A stretch of DNA of 64,000 bases from Symbiodinium sp. CCMP2592 (lineage: Eukaryota > Sar > Dinophyceae > Suessiales > Symbiodiniaceae). Below the pieces are notes generated by a model, which saw only the letters and a list, made by a program, of their open reading frames with translations, did not search any database and was not told where the DNA came from. A program made the position numbers and the translations under genes. Of this stretch, positions 18,285-28,875 are shown piece by piece. Positions within the stretch are counted from its first letter, which is position 1. Every line of letters starts with the position of its first letter. Where the stretch lies: assembly GCA_905221615.1 (NCBI GenBank), contig CAJNDT010003090.1:654579-718578 (forward strand), read 5' to 3'.

Positions 18285-20916
18285 TTGGCTTCGCGACGCT
18301 CAATGTGCAGGGTGCTGGCGATGCTAAGGTCCATTGGTTGGCGGACCTTTTCTTTGATGATGAATTCCCGATCGATGTGCTTGCGGTTCAGGAGCTCAAC
18401 CTTGACTTGCACTCGGCAGCTTCCTTCGTGGCCATCTTGAAGGATCGGGGTTTGCATGTTTTCCTCAGTGCTGAGGATGGTGGTGTGTATAGGTGCGCCA
18501 TCTTGGCAAAGTTCGCGGGCGTGTCGATCGGCATGAACAGTGGTCGGTTGGCTGGTGCCGCTTTTGAGTTTTGTTGCCGAGGCGATATCGTCAAAGTGGC
18601 GATCGCCTCCTACTATGGCTGTGTGTGGGATTCCACGGTGGCTTCGAATGGTGCTCTCGAGGCCATCGAGACTTTGCGGTCGACTCGTTTGGCTTGGGTG
18701 TTGCTGGGCGACTACAACCTTGAGGCTTCTTCGGAGCCATTCGCTTCCCACCTTGCCCGCGGTTGTGCGACTCCTTGGGATATGGACTTCGAGCTGGGGG
18801 ATTCACTGCCTGGCACCAGGGAATCGGGGCGGAGGATTGATTTTGCTGTTGGATGTGGTTACTTGGTGCCTGGCGGGCTTCGGCAGCGCTGGGTCTTCTC
18901 GGACCACGCCGAGGTGTGCTATGATGTGGACATTGGTGCTCCCGGCGGCTCCCGGGCTCCTTCTTTCTGTGAGCTTCGCAAGGACCAGGTGTCGTTGGAC
19001 GAATGGGCTGTGAGGTGGGATGATGCGGCCTTCCGGGCCGCTCTGGCCTTGCGGGATGTGAACACCGCTTGGCGCCTGGTTTCGGACACGGCGGAGGACG
19101 TGCTTCGGTGCCCGGGGGCGATCGGTTGCCGGCGGTCTGCGAGGTGGCAGCCTTCTGCTCGCCAGCCTCCTCGGAGCAAGGCTGGCCCAACCAAGGAGCC
19201 TTTGGTGTTGGTGCGACTTCGGCGGCTTGAGCGGCGCCTACGTCAACTTGCCAAGCAGCCTGGCGACCAGCGACTTCGCGATAAGGCTTCTCGGCTACTT
19301 TGCGAGCTCCTGGCCACCTGCTCGTGGCTTGATGCTGTCCCTTACTTTGAGATGGAGCACTGGGCTGACTTTGTGGCTGAGCACATTGGTCGCATGGAGA
19401 AGGACCAGAAGGAGGCGGCTTTGGCGGCTTGGCGCCGGCGCATGGAGGAGTCTGAGGGCAAGGTCATTGCTTGGATTCGCCAGCGCAACCAGCTTAAGGT
19501 GGAGTTGGAGCGACCCCGCGTGCCGCCGGATGAGGTGCCTAACCTTCGTGCGGTACATCCTGTCCGGGTGCTTCAGGCCGCGGAGACGGATTGGATGGAA
19601 TTGTGGGGCCGGGATGGGACGACGGGCCGGGTGCCTGCTCGTCTCCAGGCCTTGCCCTCCTTTCCTGAGTTTCAGTGGCAGCCGACCTTTGATGCTGAGG
19701 CCCTGCGTAAGGCTGGCAAGGCCATGGCCACGAAAGCTGCGGGGCCCGACGGCTGGACCACGGCCCAGTGGTGCCAGCTGCCACTGCCCTTTTGGCAGGC
19801 TCTCGCTGATGTGTGGACGGTGGTCATTGCTGGCTTTGTGGAGGAGAGGGCGAGTGGTCATGATCCCGAAGGCGAGCTCTGGCTACCGGCCTCTCACTGT
19901 GTTGTCGTGTGCTTGGAGCGTGGGTGCTCGGGTACTCGTTGGCCAGCTGAAGGATTGGGTGGATGTCTGGGCCTCTCACCGGGTCCTCGGAGGAGTCCAT
20001 AGCCGGGGGGTTCGCGACAACTACCTCAGGATACTCGACTCCCTCGACACTGACCAGGCCTACATCCAAATATTTTGACGGGATCCGGCACGAGGACTTG
20101 CAGGCTTCCTTGCGGCATGTTGGTGCACCCCCGGCTTTGATGCGCTTGCTTGCTAGCTTTCAGAGTGATCAGTGGAGGCTGTTTACGCATCAGGGCATGT
20201 GCGGCGGAGCCTGGTGTAAGATTGCCTGTGGCATTCCTCAGGGGTGCCCGTTGTCACCCATGTTGGCGGGCGTGGTGATGTCGCTATGGTCGCGGCATGT
20301 GGAGGCTGATGGTGGTGGCACTGACGCGCTTCCTTCTGCGGGTGATGGTCACGGCGGTGGCGGGGTGGTGCAGACCAGCTCCTTCGTTGATGACAGATTG
20401 GTGTGGTCGGCTTCCATCAGTTCGTTGGCTGCGGCCCATGATCGCAGCGCCACCTTTGACCTCGCCTACGGCTTTCGCTGCGATGCTGCTAAATGCAAGT
20501 TGGCATGTCGTGTGCCTTCGACGGCTTCTGGTGCCTTGGCGGCTTCATTGGGCTATGAGGAGTCGGATCGCCTGGCCCTCCTTGGGTTGGTGATTCCCTT
20601 GAATCGTGCTGAAGCTCCGTCCCTTCGTGACTTCGACGTCCTCAAGGCTCGGCGGCGGCTTCGGTTGATTGCTGTTGCAGCGGCGACTGGCCTGCAGTTT
20701 AAGCGGCGCCTCATGGGCATTCTGGTGGTGCCGATGATGACCTGGGCTGGAGGCTATGCTTCGGTTTCGTCCGGTGAGCTGGAGGCCTTGGCGGCGGACT
20801 TTCGGTGGTTGCTACACAAGGACCTTTCTCATGACACGCCTCCGGTGTTGCGTTACGAGATTGTCGACTGGGAGGTGCATCCTGGCTATGCTCGTGATTT
20901 CGCTGCTTTGCGATGT
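18281..20916 (+). pseudogene. LINE ORF2, endonuclease and reverse transcriptase part
   Basis: Residues 1-220 form an apurinic-type endonuclease domain: FATLNVQG, the catalytic VQELNLDL, LLGDYNLE, SGRRIDFA and the terminal FSDHAEV. The reverse transcriptase begins near 19690 (KAMATKAAGPDGWTTAQW). Its frame shifts near 19850 to continue as VMIPKASSGYRPLTVLS, and again near 20068 into FDGIRHEDLQASLRHVG. IPQGCPLSPMLAG (about 20233-20271) and the active-site FVDD (20383-20394, the YxDD box with F) are intact. The frame is then cut at 20917 by the TIR element. A few frameshifts with intact motifs imply fairly recent loss of activity. Confidence 0.85.
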
Positions 20917-21075
20917 GAGCATTGATCTAAAGGTCCTTGTGGCTGTATTTATACAAAACGATCACGGGCATAACATGACATGCCAGCGCGAAAGTTGCGC
21001 GATGGGTCCGCTAAAGAAAATTATTTGTTTGCTAAAGTTATTGCGTTAGCATACTCCCGACTCTTACTACTACTG

Positions 21076-21117
<42 letters not shown>

Positions 21118-21234
21118 CTACTCCTACTGCTAGTACCAGTACTAGCAACTGCACTAATATGGATACTTGTATTAGTACTAGTACTGGCACTGCTCCTGCT
21201 ATTGCTACTGTTACTGCTACTCCTACTTCTGCTG

Positions 21235-21268
<34 letters not shown>

Positions 21269-21985
21269 CGCTGCTGCTGCTGCTGCTCCTACTACGGCGA
21301 CGACTACGACGACGACTACTACTTCTACTACTACGTTTTAGCACGACATGTCAAACGAACCACGCAGCAGGCTCCAGGCAGATGCCAAAATGTGGTGTGG
21401 CTAGTGCGTGTAGCGCGAAAGATCCGCTAAAGTTCCGCGCAAGTCGCGTGAAAGTCGAGGTTGCCATATCAAGGCAACGGCCCATTGTTGTTTCTACGGC
21501 TACTACTGGCGCATACCACGACGAGCACTAGCATTCACAGTAGCACTAGCACTGTACTACAGCGGGGAGCATGGACGTAGTTGTTAATTACCAGTTTTTT
21601 CCAGGCGTTGAGGGCTAATTTCTAGGTTTCCGGAACTGGATTTGCGGGTGTTGGAGTGGAGCTGTCAGGTGTGCTGGTTTGCTTGAACCCAAGACCTACC
21701 GTAATCCTTGTGTCTCGAACCTTTAACAGGCCTCAACCTTAGCCACGCACCTTACAAGCCGAACGTTAAACCCTAAACCCTAACATGGGACCACATCTAA
21801 AACGTACCAAAACGCTGAAAGGGTTCTTATAGAGCTTGTAAAAATCCCTCATAGAACTCTGGTATATTAGTATCAACATATACTTGAATATGTGTCCGCG
21901 AAAGGGCGCGCGAAAGTTACGCTAAAGAAAATTATATTTTCGTGAAGAAGATCATTCGGGGATATATTAATTTAGATCAACGCTC
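20917..21985. mobile_element. 1,069 bp TIR transposon inserted in the LINE
   Basis: 15 bp terminal inverted repeats, GAGCATTGATCTAAA (20917-20931) and TTTAGATCAACGCTC (21971-21985), have one mismatch. They are flanked by a 4 bp direct repeat ATGT (20913-20916 and 21986-21989). Removing the element and one ATGT restores the LINE frame as FAALRC|AVGLHCR. A motif GCGCGAAAG..CGCTAAAG recurs near both ends and inside (about 20985, 21410, 21905). The interior is a triplet repeat and unique non-coding sequence; no transposase was seen, so it is a non-autonomous element. Superfamily not assigned. Confidence 0.88.
21060..21345. repeat. TAC/CTA trinucleotide tract inside the TIR element
   Basis: Long impure (CTA)n/(TAC)n run with CTG, CGA and TGC interruptions. 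The poly-Leu, poly-Ser and poly-Thr frames over it are artefacts. Confidence 0.95.
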
Positions 21986-21989
21986 ATGT

Positions 21990-23238
21990 GCTGTTGGCCT
22001 TCACTGCCGGGTTCCGGCTTGGATGGAGGAGGCTTCGGTGCGATTCGCCAGCAAGCGGTGGCCTGCTCTGCTTCCCCCGATTGTGGCGACTCTGGAGGCT
22101 TTGGGCTGGTGGTGTGACGAGCGCGGCGCCTTCATCTACCGGCGTGACTCCTGCGACCACGTCCGGGCCTTCGAAGTGGGAGTGGGCTCCATTGACGTGT
22201 TGGCCGAGTGGCTGCGGGATGTGTATCGTCGGCGGGAGCTTGCTAGGTGTGGCCGGGTGACCAAGGCGTTGCATCGGGAGGAGGATGGCTTGGCTCAGGG
22301 TCTGGTGCTTTCTGCTCCGGCGGCGGGGACCCTAGCGGTGTTTCGCCGGACACAAGTGGGCGTGGCGTGGCTCTTCGTCTACAGTGGAGAGGCGCTGTGC
22401 TTTGGTGACTGGCTGCTCGGCTTGGCATAAGCATCGGAAGTTGCCACGTGGCCAGCCGGTGCCCAACTGTCTGTGTGGTGGGCGGCTCCCGTCAAGGCCG
22501 CATTTGATGTGGAATTGCGAGGCAACCTCTGATTTGGTGAGCCACCTGCGTGCTCCTGGGCATCGCTTGGAAGAGAGGCTCCTGGCCCATGCGGTTCCCG
22601 AGTTCCCCTTGGCCCCGGTTGTGGTTGACTACGAGGACATGCTGGACTCCATTGCGGAAACCCTGGACAAGCGACTTGTGGAGGACAGACCCCTGTTCGT
22701 TGCTACGGATGGCAGTCTTGTGGACTCTGTTGCAGCTTGGGGCTTGGCTCTGGACGGCGAAACTTCTTTCTCGCTGAACCTTGGTGGCGAGGACCAGTCG
22801 GCCCATCGTGCGGAGGTGGATGGACTCCTGGCTGTGGCTCTAGCTCTGGGCCGATGTCAGCAAAGAGGCACGGTGCACATCCTTGCTGACTGTCAGTCTG
22901 CGCTTGCGGTAGTTGACGGTGGAGGTCAGACACCCTTGTTGGCTGCCAGGGCTCTTGCTGCCTTTGCAGCCCTTCGTGGCAGGATTGACGTGCAGAAGTG
23001 GTGGGTGCCTTCGCATGGTAAACCAGCGCCTCCTCGATGGCGCTGCCCTCCATGTGGCGAGATGCTTGCGAGGGCTCTGAATGCCCATGCTGACAGAGCT
23101 GCGAAGAGCTGTGCTACGAGATGCAGTGCTGGGTCGGGACGTCAAGCTTGCGTGCGTGCTCGAGAGGTTGCCTTTGAGTGGGAGAAGCAGGTCCACTTGG
23201 CCTTCCGCCGGGTGGCCACGCGTTGGGCCGAGGCCTAG
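21990..23238 (+). pseudogene. LINE ORF2, Cys-rich finger and RNase H part
   Basis: Continues ORF2 after the nested insertion (AVGLHCRVPAWMEEASVRF). A frameshift near 22395 moves to the frame with the Cys-rich finger CLCGGRLPSRPHLMWNC (about 22470-22520), the usual zinc-binding segment after reverse transcriptase. The RNase H domain then shows its acidic residues: FVATDGSL (22698-22721), HRAEVDGLLA (about 22805), ADCQSALAV (about 22887), and WVPSHGK with NAHADRAAK (about 23004 and 23083). Stop at 23236-23238. All four RNase H acids and the His are present, so the domain itself looks intact. Confidence 0.85.
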
Positions 23239-23300
23239 ATGAGTCTGCGACGGACGGCTATGACATCGGCATCATGCTGTTCATCTTTCCCAAAAAAAAA

Positions 23301-23972
23301 GCTTCCAGTATATGATGCAGAACTTCAACCACGAGCGCTTCGCCTTCTGCGCCATGAGCACGCGCTTCGCCCGAGTTTGCTTGGAAGACTCCCTGAAGTT
23401 TGCCGGCAAGCGAAAGACCTTCGGCAAGACCCTGATCCAACACCCGGTGATTCGCTGGAAGGTGGCAGAAATGGCCCGCATGATTGAAGCAACCCACAAC
23501 TGGCTGGAATGGACCACCTTCCAGTTGAACACTATGCCGAAGATGGAGGCAATGCTGAAGCTGGGGCGGACACACGGCCCTCTGCAAGGTCCAGTGCACC
23601 AAGGCCCAGGCCAAAAAACATGTCTGACCTCGGGCCTCGCCTTGCCTTTGTTGCCTTTGAGCAGGTCATGGAGTACTGCGCTCGAGAGGCCGCCCAGATC
23701 TTCGGAGGCTTGTCCTATTCGCGCGGAGGTCAGGGAGAGAAGGTCGAGCGGCTGAACCGCGAAGTGCGAGCGATGGCCATCCCTGGAGGCTGCTTGTCTG
23801 AAGCTGGGGCCTCAGGGACATTCCACGGCCCTGGTACTGTCCAAGGCTCTGAGGAGATCATGCTGGACTTGGGCGTGAAGCAGTCCACCAAGCTGGCTCA
23901 GATGGCGAAGATGTTTGCAGAGGCCGCGCCGCAGCAGGCCCCGGCCAAGCTCTGATCCGAGGACGTGCTGGT
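23301..23972 (+). pseudogene. ACAD 3'-end duplication, copy 2 (orphan)
   Basis: 672 bp copy of 16368-17038 starting directly after the LINE A-tail. It carries the last ACAD exons (NHERFAFCAMSTRFARVCLE onward, stop at 23953-23955), but the upstream exons are missing. An extra G near 23566 turns LKLGG into LKLGR and shifts the frame. Other differences are T/K at DSLTFAG versus DSLKFAG and two silent or near-silent changes. With no promoter or 5' exons and a frameshift it is a pseudogene fragment. Confidence 0.9.
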
Positions 23973-24514
23973 CAAAAGCTTCTACAGACACTTTTGAGAT
24001 CAGCAGTTCTGTAAGCACTGGCGGAGTAGTCTGTTGCAGGGTTGACGAAGTTGCTGCGTGGCATATGCCAGGAAAGTCTGGCGGCATGCCGGAAACGCTG
24101 CTGACGTGTCGGTTTGGAGTCGTTTCGGTGGACGGGTTGTCGTGAGAGGCTGTACAGAACAAGGGAGGAACCTTGAACAGCGACCGGCGAAGAGCCATTC
24201 CATGGCGCTGTAGGTGCTTCCTTGTGACTCGACATAGGCGACTTAGATTTCGACTCTGTCCAATGGCGAGAATCCGGCAAAAAGGACATTTGTCTGCAGT
24301 GTTTCAATGTGTTTCAGGTCAGACTTTGCAAGACAAGGACAGTACCATCTTGCGATGGAGCCTGTCGGAGCAACAGGCAATCCTTCCAGATGCAGCCTGT
24401 GCAGGCTCAAAGATCGCCAGCATTTTGATTTGACCAGCCGCCCACATGGAACCGCAGCTTTGCAGCAGTTTTGATGCACGGCCTGTCGTTGCGCCGTGCT
24501 GTTGTGTCCACGCA
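23973..24514. other. Stretch without a supported gene
   Basis: Unique sequence between the orphan ACAD 3' end and the first recognised kinase exon. It may hold leader exons of the kinase gene, but none could be supported. Confidence 0.35.
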
Positions 24515-26718
24515 GGTCTCGGAGCAACAGCGGCTACTGGTCGGCTGACACCTGGGATCCAGACCTGCGGGTTTATGCAGGAGCCGACATCTTCCACACA
24601 CACCAGTTTGCGGTCGAGCCAGATCAAAGAAAGGCTGTTCAAAACGAGCCAGCTCAACCACGTCTCAGGACCGCCGGGTTTTCGATGTCATAAGACACAA
24701 TCAAACTCCGAGCCACCCCGGTTCAACTCTTCTGCGCCCTGTGTCTCAGGGAACGCCAAGATTCTGCTGGGTACTGGGGCGCGCTGGAGAGTGATGCGAC
24801 CAGAGAGGTGCAAATCGGCAGCCTGCATGCAGACAAAGAAACAGCTCGGCGAGCTGTGAGGGTCTCCTTTGACGAGGGTGCCGCAGAGAGCGCCCCTGAC
24901 AAGTCGGCAGAGTGTGACCAGAACGGCTTGGTAAGGAAGAGCAGCGATTATTGGAATTCGTCCAACTGGGACTTTGATCGTAATGTCCCATTGAGGGCCC
25001 AGGAAATCACAACTCCCACTACCGAAGCTTCCAGCACCCTTTCCAGGAAAGGAAGCAATGCTTACTGGGATGCCGACCAATGGGATCCGGATCAACGGGT
25101 GTATGTGGGAGCCGAAGCAGGCCAGACCATGCACCGCACGGCCGTCATTGACGACCATGAGGACAAGCTGCTTCGTGCATGGGCTGGAGGCCTGACTTGC
25201 GAGGACTATGGGGGAAGCACGGCACCCACCCTGGACCTAGCCACTGGCACAGAACCCCCAGCACTCAAAGACTTGTACGATGTCACGGCAGACTCGGTGG
25301 GATCTGGAAGTTTTGGAGTTGTTTTTCTCGCTCGGCACTGCAAGTCGGACAAGCCCTGCGTAGTCAAAAGTACGAAGAAGGCCCAGTGCGGCTCTGCTTT
25401 CAAATCACAAGTGGAAGGTGGACTTTACGAGTCTCTTTTGGATATGTCAAGAAGGGCTCCGCACGAGAATATCGTCCAGTACCTCGACGCCCTTGAAAGC
25501 AATGATCACTACTACGTTATCATGGAGAACCTTCGGGGTCCAGAGCTTTTGGAGAAAATGGAGCGTGAGTTCCCCATCACCGAAAGACACTGTCAGGAGG
25601 TCATGAGGGAAGTCTTGTCAGCGCTGGCACACATCCACGACGTCGTAAACATCTGTCATCGGGACATCAAGCAGCACGACCCTGACAGCCTGACAGCTTC
25701 TTTCGGGGACCTGCTTATTGAGAAGCCCGCGATTAATTCAAATCAAGTGCAACTAAGGCTTGATAACTTCCGATACCGAAGTCCTGAACCCGGTGCGCCT
25801 TTGGTTCTGCTGGACTTCGGCTTCCTTGCTCGCTTGGATCAGCCTTGGGACGGCAAGAAATGCGGCACACGTGGCTCGGAAGCACGTCAGCTCAGTTCTT
25901 TGAAGGCAGCCCTCGAGACGCTGTGCACTCCTGCGCGTCGCGTGAAGGCATGTTCATGGCTCCGGAAATATTCCAAGAAAGCGTCCAACAGTCGCAGATG
26001 CCGGCGATGGACATGTGGGCAGCAGGAGTGCTGCTGCATCTTGTCTCAAGTAATTACTGTACTACATGTCAAGCTTTTGGGGAGACCATGTTTGCTTTGC
26101 GAGAGAGTAGGTACCTCCTCTTCACCGGCGACTGCCCGGTCCAGCAGGAGGACATGCCAAAGATGAAAGGAACAGAGCCAGAGAGCCAAGACATCGTGCT
26201 CAAGGCGCAGATTTCGGCCCGGCAGTTGTCATTGCAGCTGCTACTTGTAGCACCGCTAGTCACTGACAGGCCTTGCAAGCCGACTTGTTGAAGTCGGTCT
26301 CTGCAGAGGCAGCGCGCACACGGCATGGGCACGGCATGGGCATGGGTTTGCAGAACGCCCAGCTTCAGGCGAGACAACTCCTGGAGAAGCTTCTAGATTT
26401 GGAGGTGCGACTTGCTTCCGTTGAGTTACGAGGGGCGAGGTCTTCCTGTCAGGCTTCGGAGCGCCTCCGTTCAGCCGACGCATTGAAGCACCAATGGCGG
26501 CCCGGCTTGGCTGGGGAAATCTGATCGGGTGCAGTCTTGGCCCAGCACGTCAGCTCAGGCTGTGCATGGATCTGGATGGTGGGGCTCGAGCTGTGCCAGC
26601 TCACAGGGAAGCTTACCGGCGCATGGCCAGCAAGAGCATGAAAGAGGCTGGGCTTCGAGGCAAAAGTGACGAAGTGGCCCAAGAAGAGAAACTGCCCCAG
26701 GCGGACATCGATTCTTGA
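24515..26718 (+). CDS. Ser/Thr protein kinase with N-terminal YW..WD repeats (multi-exon)
   Basis: Phosphotransferase. The kinase core runs from about 25275: glycine loop GSGSFGVVFLAR, then PCVVKSTKK with the ATP-binding Lys, HENIVQYLDALE, YYVIMENLRG, and ICHRDIK (25652-25670), then after an 87 bp intron LDNFRYR. The DFG motif is in LVLLDFGFLA (25801-25830). A second intron leads to GMFMAPEIF (the APE motif, about 25948-25974), then MDMWAAGVLLHLV, GDCPVQQEDMPKM, LLEKLLDLE and ERLRSADALKHQW (26459-26497), the normal kinase end. The tail stops at 26718. The layout (HRDIK-x-DN, HxW end) resembles the CaMK/CDPK group, but no EF-hands are seen. The N-terminus holds three copies of a motif (YWSADTWDPDLRVYAGA; YWNSSNWDFDRNV; YWDADQWDPDQRVYVGA). 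All catalytic residues are present. True start unknown. Confidence 0.82.
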
Positions 26719-27485
26719 ACCGCCGGCGTGTGTTTGCTGGAGTCTGCACGGCGTGTGCTGTCCAGATAACCGTCTAGCGGCTCGTCCATTCTGCCGCACA
26801 GTGGACAAACAGACTCCAAGAGTCTCTGTTCATAAACAGCTCCACGGACCGAGCACCAGACATTTACTCTTCGTCCTGCCTCGGCTCGGCAATCTCACCT
26901 TTCAGCCTGTGGCAATGACCCTGATACATGCACCTGCGGACCACAAGCTGCTCAGGCAGCTTTCGCTTCTGGATTCCCGAGCTGATCTTTTAAGCCATTT
27001 GAGTTTCAAGCTTTCGGCAGCATCGGCGTCAACAGTTGCGTCGCTTTCTTCGTGCTGCCTTGTAAATATATGTAGTCTGTGACGAAGAACTTATGATCTG
27101 TGAGCTTGCAGTGTAGCGGCCGGTTTTTAGCGTTCGGCTACGCGCCAGTCGCCGTTCCCCAGACAGCGAATCCTAGTCTCCAAGAAGATAAGAAGAACAG
27201 TGAAGCCGTGATTTGTCATTGTTTGTGGCGACCAGCATGAGCCGAGCCTGACTCTTTTATCTATCTCGGAGGAGCGAACATGCGTAGGCCAAGACTGCGA
27301 ACTCAGCTTGGTCTGCAAGTCTGCTGAGTCTGTTCCACCACACTTCGCCGTGCTGGGATTGCTTGCAGCAAAGGGAAAAGAGCCGTGTGACTCCGTACCT
27401 CCTTTCGTGAGAAGCCCTCGTTCCTTATTCCGAGCTTTGTGGGTGTGAGAGTGTTGCCGTCATCTTTCTCGAGGCAGCTGGCAGG
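26719..27485. other. Stretch without a supported gene
   Basis: 3' flank of the kinase gene. No domain, repeat array or convincing exon was recognised. Confidence 0.4.
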
Positions 27486-28243
27486 TTGTGCGAACACGGA
27501 CCGACATTATCACGGCGGGCGCACAGGGGTGGGGAGGGGGAGGAGAATCGCAGGCCGCAGCTGGCCTTTGAGGCTGTCGACTACTTGTGCCCAGAGGGCA
27601 ACATCAGAGCCGGTGCGTTGAAAACTGCCTCACTCCGTGATCGCTGTTGGATCAAGTGGCCCTTAAGAAATGTGGCGGGCCACTGGAGCCACAGAGCTCT
27701 GATGATCCTTTGCACGATCGCAGCGGACGCATCGTCCCCGTGACAGCCTCAGGTGCCGTGGATCCCGTGGTATCTCGTGATGACGCCGTCTTTGCAGCAA
27801 AATCTTGTCGGGCCGAGGTAGGAGATAGCCGAGAAGATGGGCAAACGAGGCCACCTGAGTCTGATGATGTTTCGATCACGACGAAGTGTCTCCGTCTGCA
27901 GACATCGACAGCGACGACGATGATGGAGGCTCCGACACGCCGAACAAGTGTTTCTAAAGCAATCTCAAATGTTGTCTCACGACATGTGCAGCAAGCCTGC
28001 ATTCGCGCAAGGGTGCTTCATTTCGTGTGTGGAGGGGCTGCTGTGACACTGCCGCATCAGATGAGTGGAGCAAGATTTGCGAAGGCAAGAGGAGAAAAGG
28101 TGGATTCTCGGATCGCCGAGGACTCAGTCCAGAGAACTGCAGACCCAACGATGCTTGTAAAGTCAACTGCCCGTCTTTCCAACACCTCTCAGATGCACCA
28201 CCGGACGATGGCCAGTCTGCTGAAATCCAGAACCGGCTCTTAG
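27486..28243 (+). CDS. Hypothetical exon cluster
   Basis: Open + frames with coding-like composition: ENRRPQLAFEAVDYLCPEGN (about 27540-27605) and, in another frame, a 198-codon frame from 27647 containing DDPLHDRSGRIVPVTASGAV. A third frame gives an acidic end, DIDSDDDDGGSDTPNKCF plus stop near 27900-27957. The frames cannot all be coding without introns, and I cannot choose between them. No family recognised. Confidence 0.22.
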
Positions 28244-28875
28244 ATGTATTGGAACGCTCGAGCAGTTTCAAGCTGTGGCAGTCGGCAAGTGGGCATCGCA
28301 CTCGGCAAGGGGGGTATCGCTTTCGTAAGGCTGGACCACATGCTCGCCGGTGGAGCAGGGCTTGGCGGGCCACGGCCCCGACAACTCTCGCGGACGAGTG
28401 CAGCACAGGATTTTTTCTCGACCTTTGCAGGATCGGCTTGGGTGGAGTTGGAGTGGGCCTGGGCATGGGCAACATGGGCATGCCCAGCATGGCGCCCACA
28501 CCCGGCCTGTCAGCTCCAGGCTTGGACCTTTGCTCGTGTCTTCTCGCATCTTGTCGTGTCTTGTCGTGCTTTCGAAGGTGGTGCCGTGCCGGACCAGCGC
28601 CTGCAGGGTATGAAAAGCAGTGGTCCTCGTCCTGAAGCCGTGGGAGTGTTTTCAGCTGGCAGGATTTGGATCCATTGAAGCCAGCCACTACTCCCATGGA
28701 CTTCTCCAAGCTTGGAGCAAATATGCCCAGCCCTGCACTCACGCTACAAATCTAGCTTTGCCTGCGTTGCTACTGGTTGGACAGCTCTAGCTGACATCTT
28801 CTGAAGTAAATAAGCTCCAGGTCAAGAGTTCCCTGTCCCGCGAGACATGGTGGCTGCTCGTCCCGAAAGAAACAA
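28244..28875. other. Stretch without a supported gene
   Basis: Open frames overlap here on both strands, including a Gly/Met-rich piece (GVGVGLGMGNMGMPSM near 28450), but none has a recognisable domain or a clear advantage over the others. Confidence 0.3.

Larger units (their letters stand above)
17626..23300 (+). mobile_element. Non-LTR retrotransposon (LINE), near full length, decayed, with nested insertion
   Basis: Order of parts: zinc-finger ORF1 (to 18284), ORF2 with an endonuclease/exonuclease/phosphatase-fold domain, reverse transcriptase, Cys-rich finger and RNase H (to 23238), a 53 bp 3' end and a 9 nt A-tail (23292-23300). This is the layout of LINEs that carry their own RNase H. 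ORF2 has at least three frameshifts (near 19850, 20068 and 22395) and a 1,069 bp transposon inserted at 20917, so the copy is dead, although most motifs are intact. The A-tail abuts ACAD exon sequence; the 5' side abuts telomere-like repeats. Confidence 0.9.

Noticed and set aside
18591..19861. Long minus-strand frames (188 and 199 codons) across the LINE
   Set aside because: Shadows of the GC-rich endonuclease and reverse transcriptase coding strand.
21021..21531. 183-codon frame with long poly-Leu, and antisense poly-Ser
   Set aside because: Translation of a CTA/TAC trinucleotide run inside a TIR transposon.
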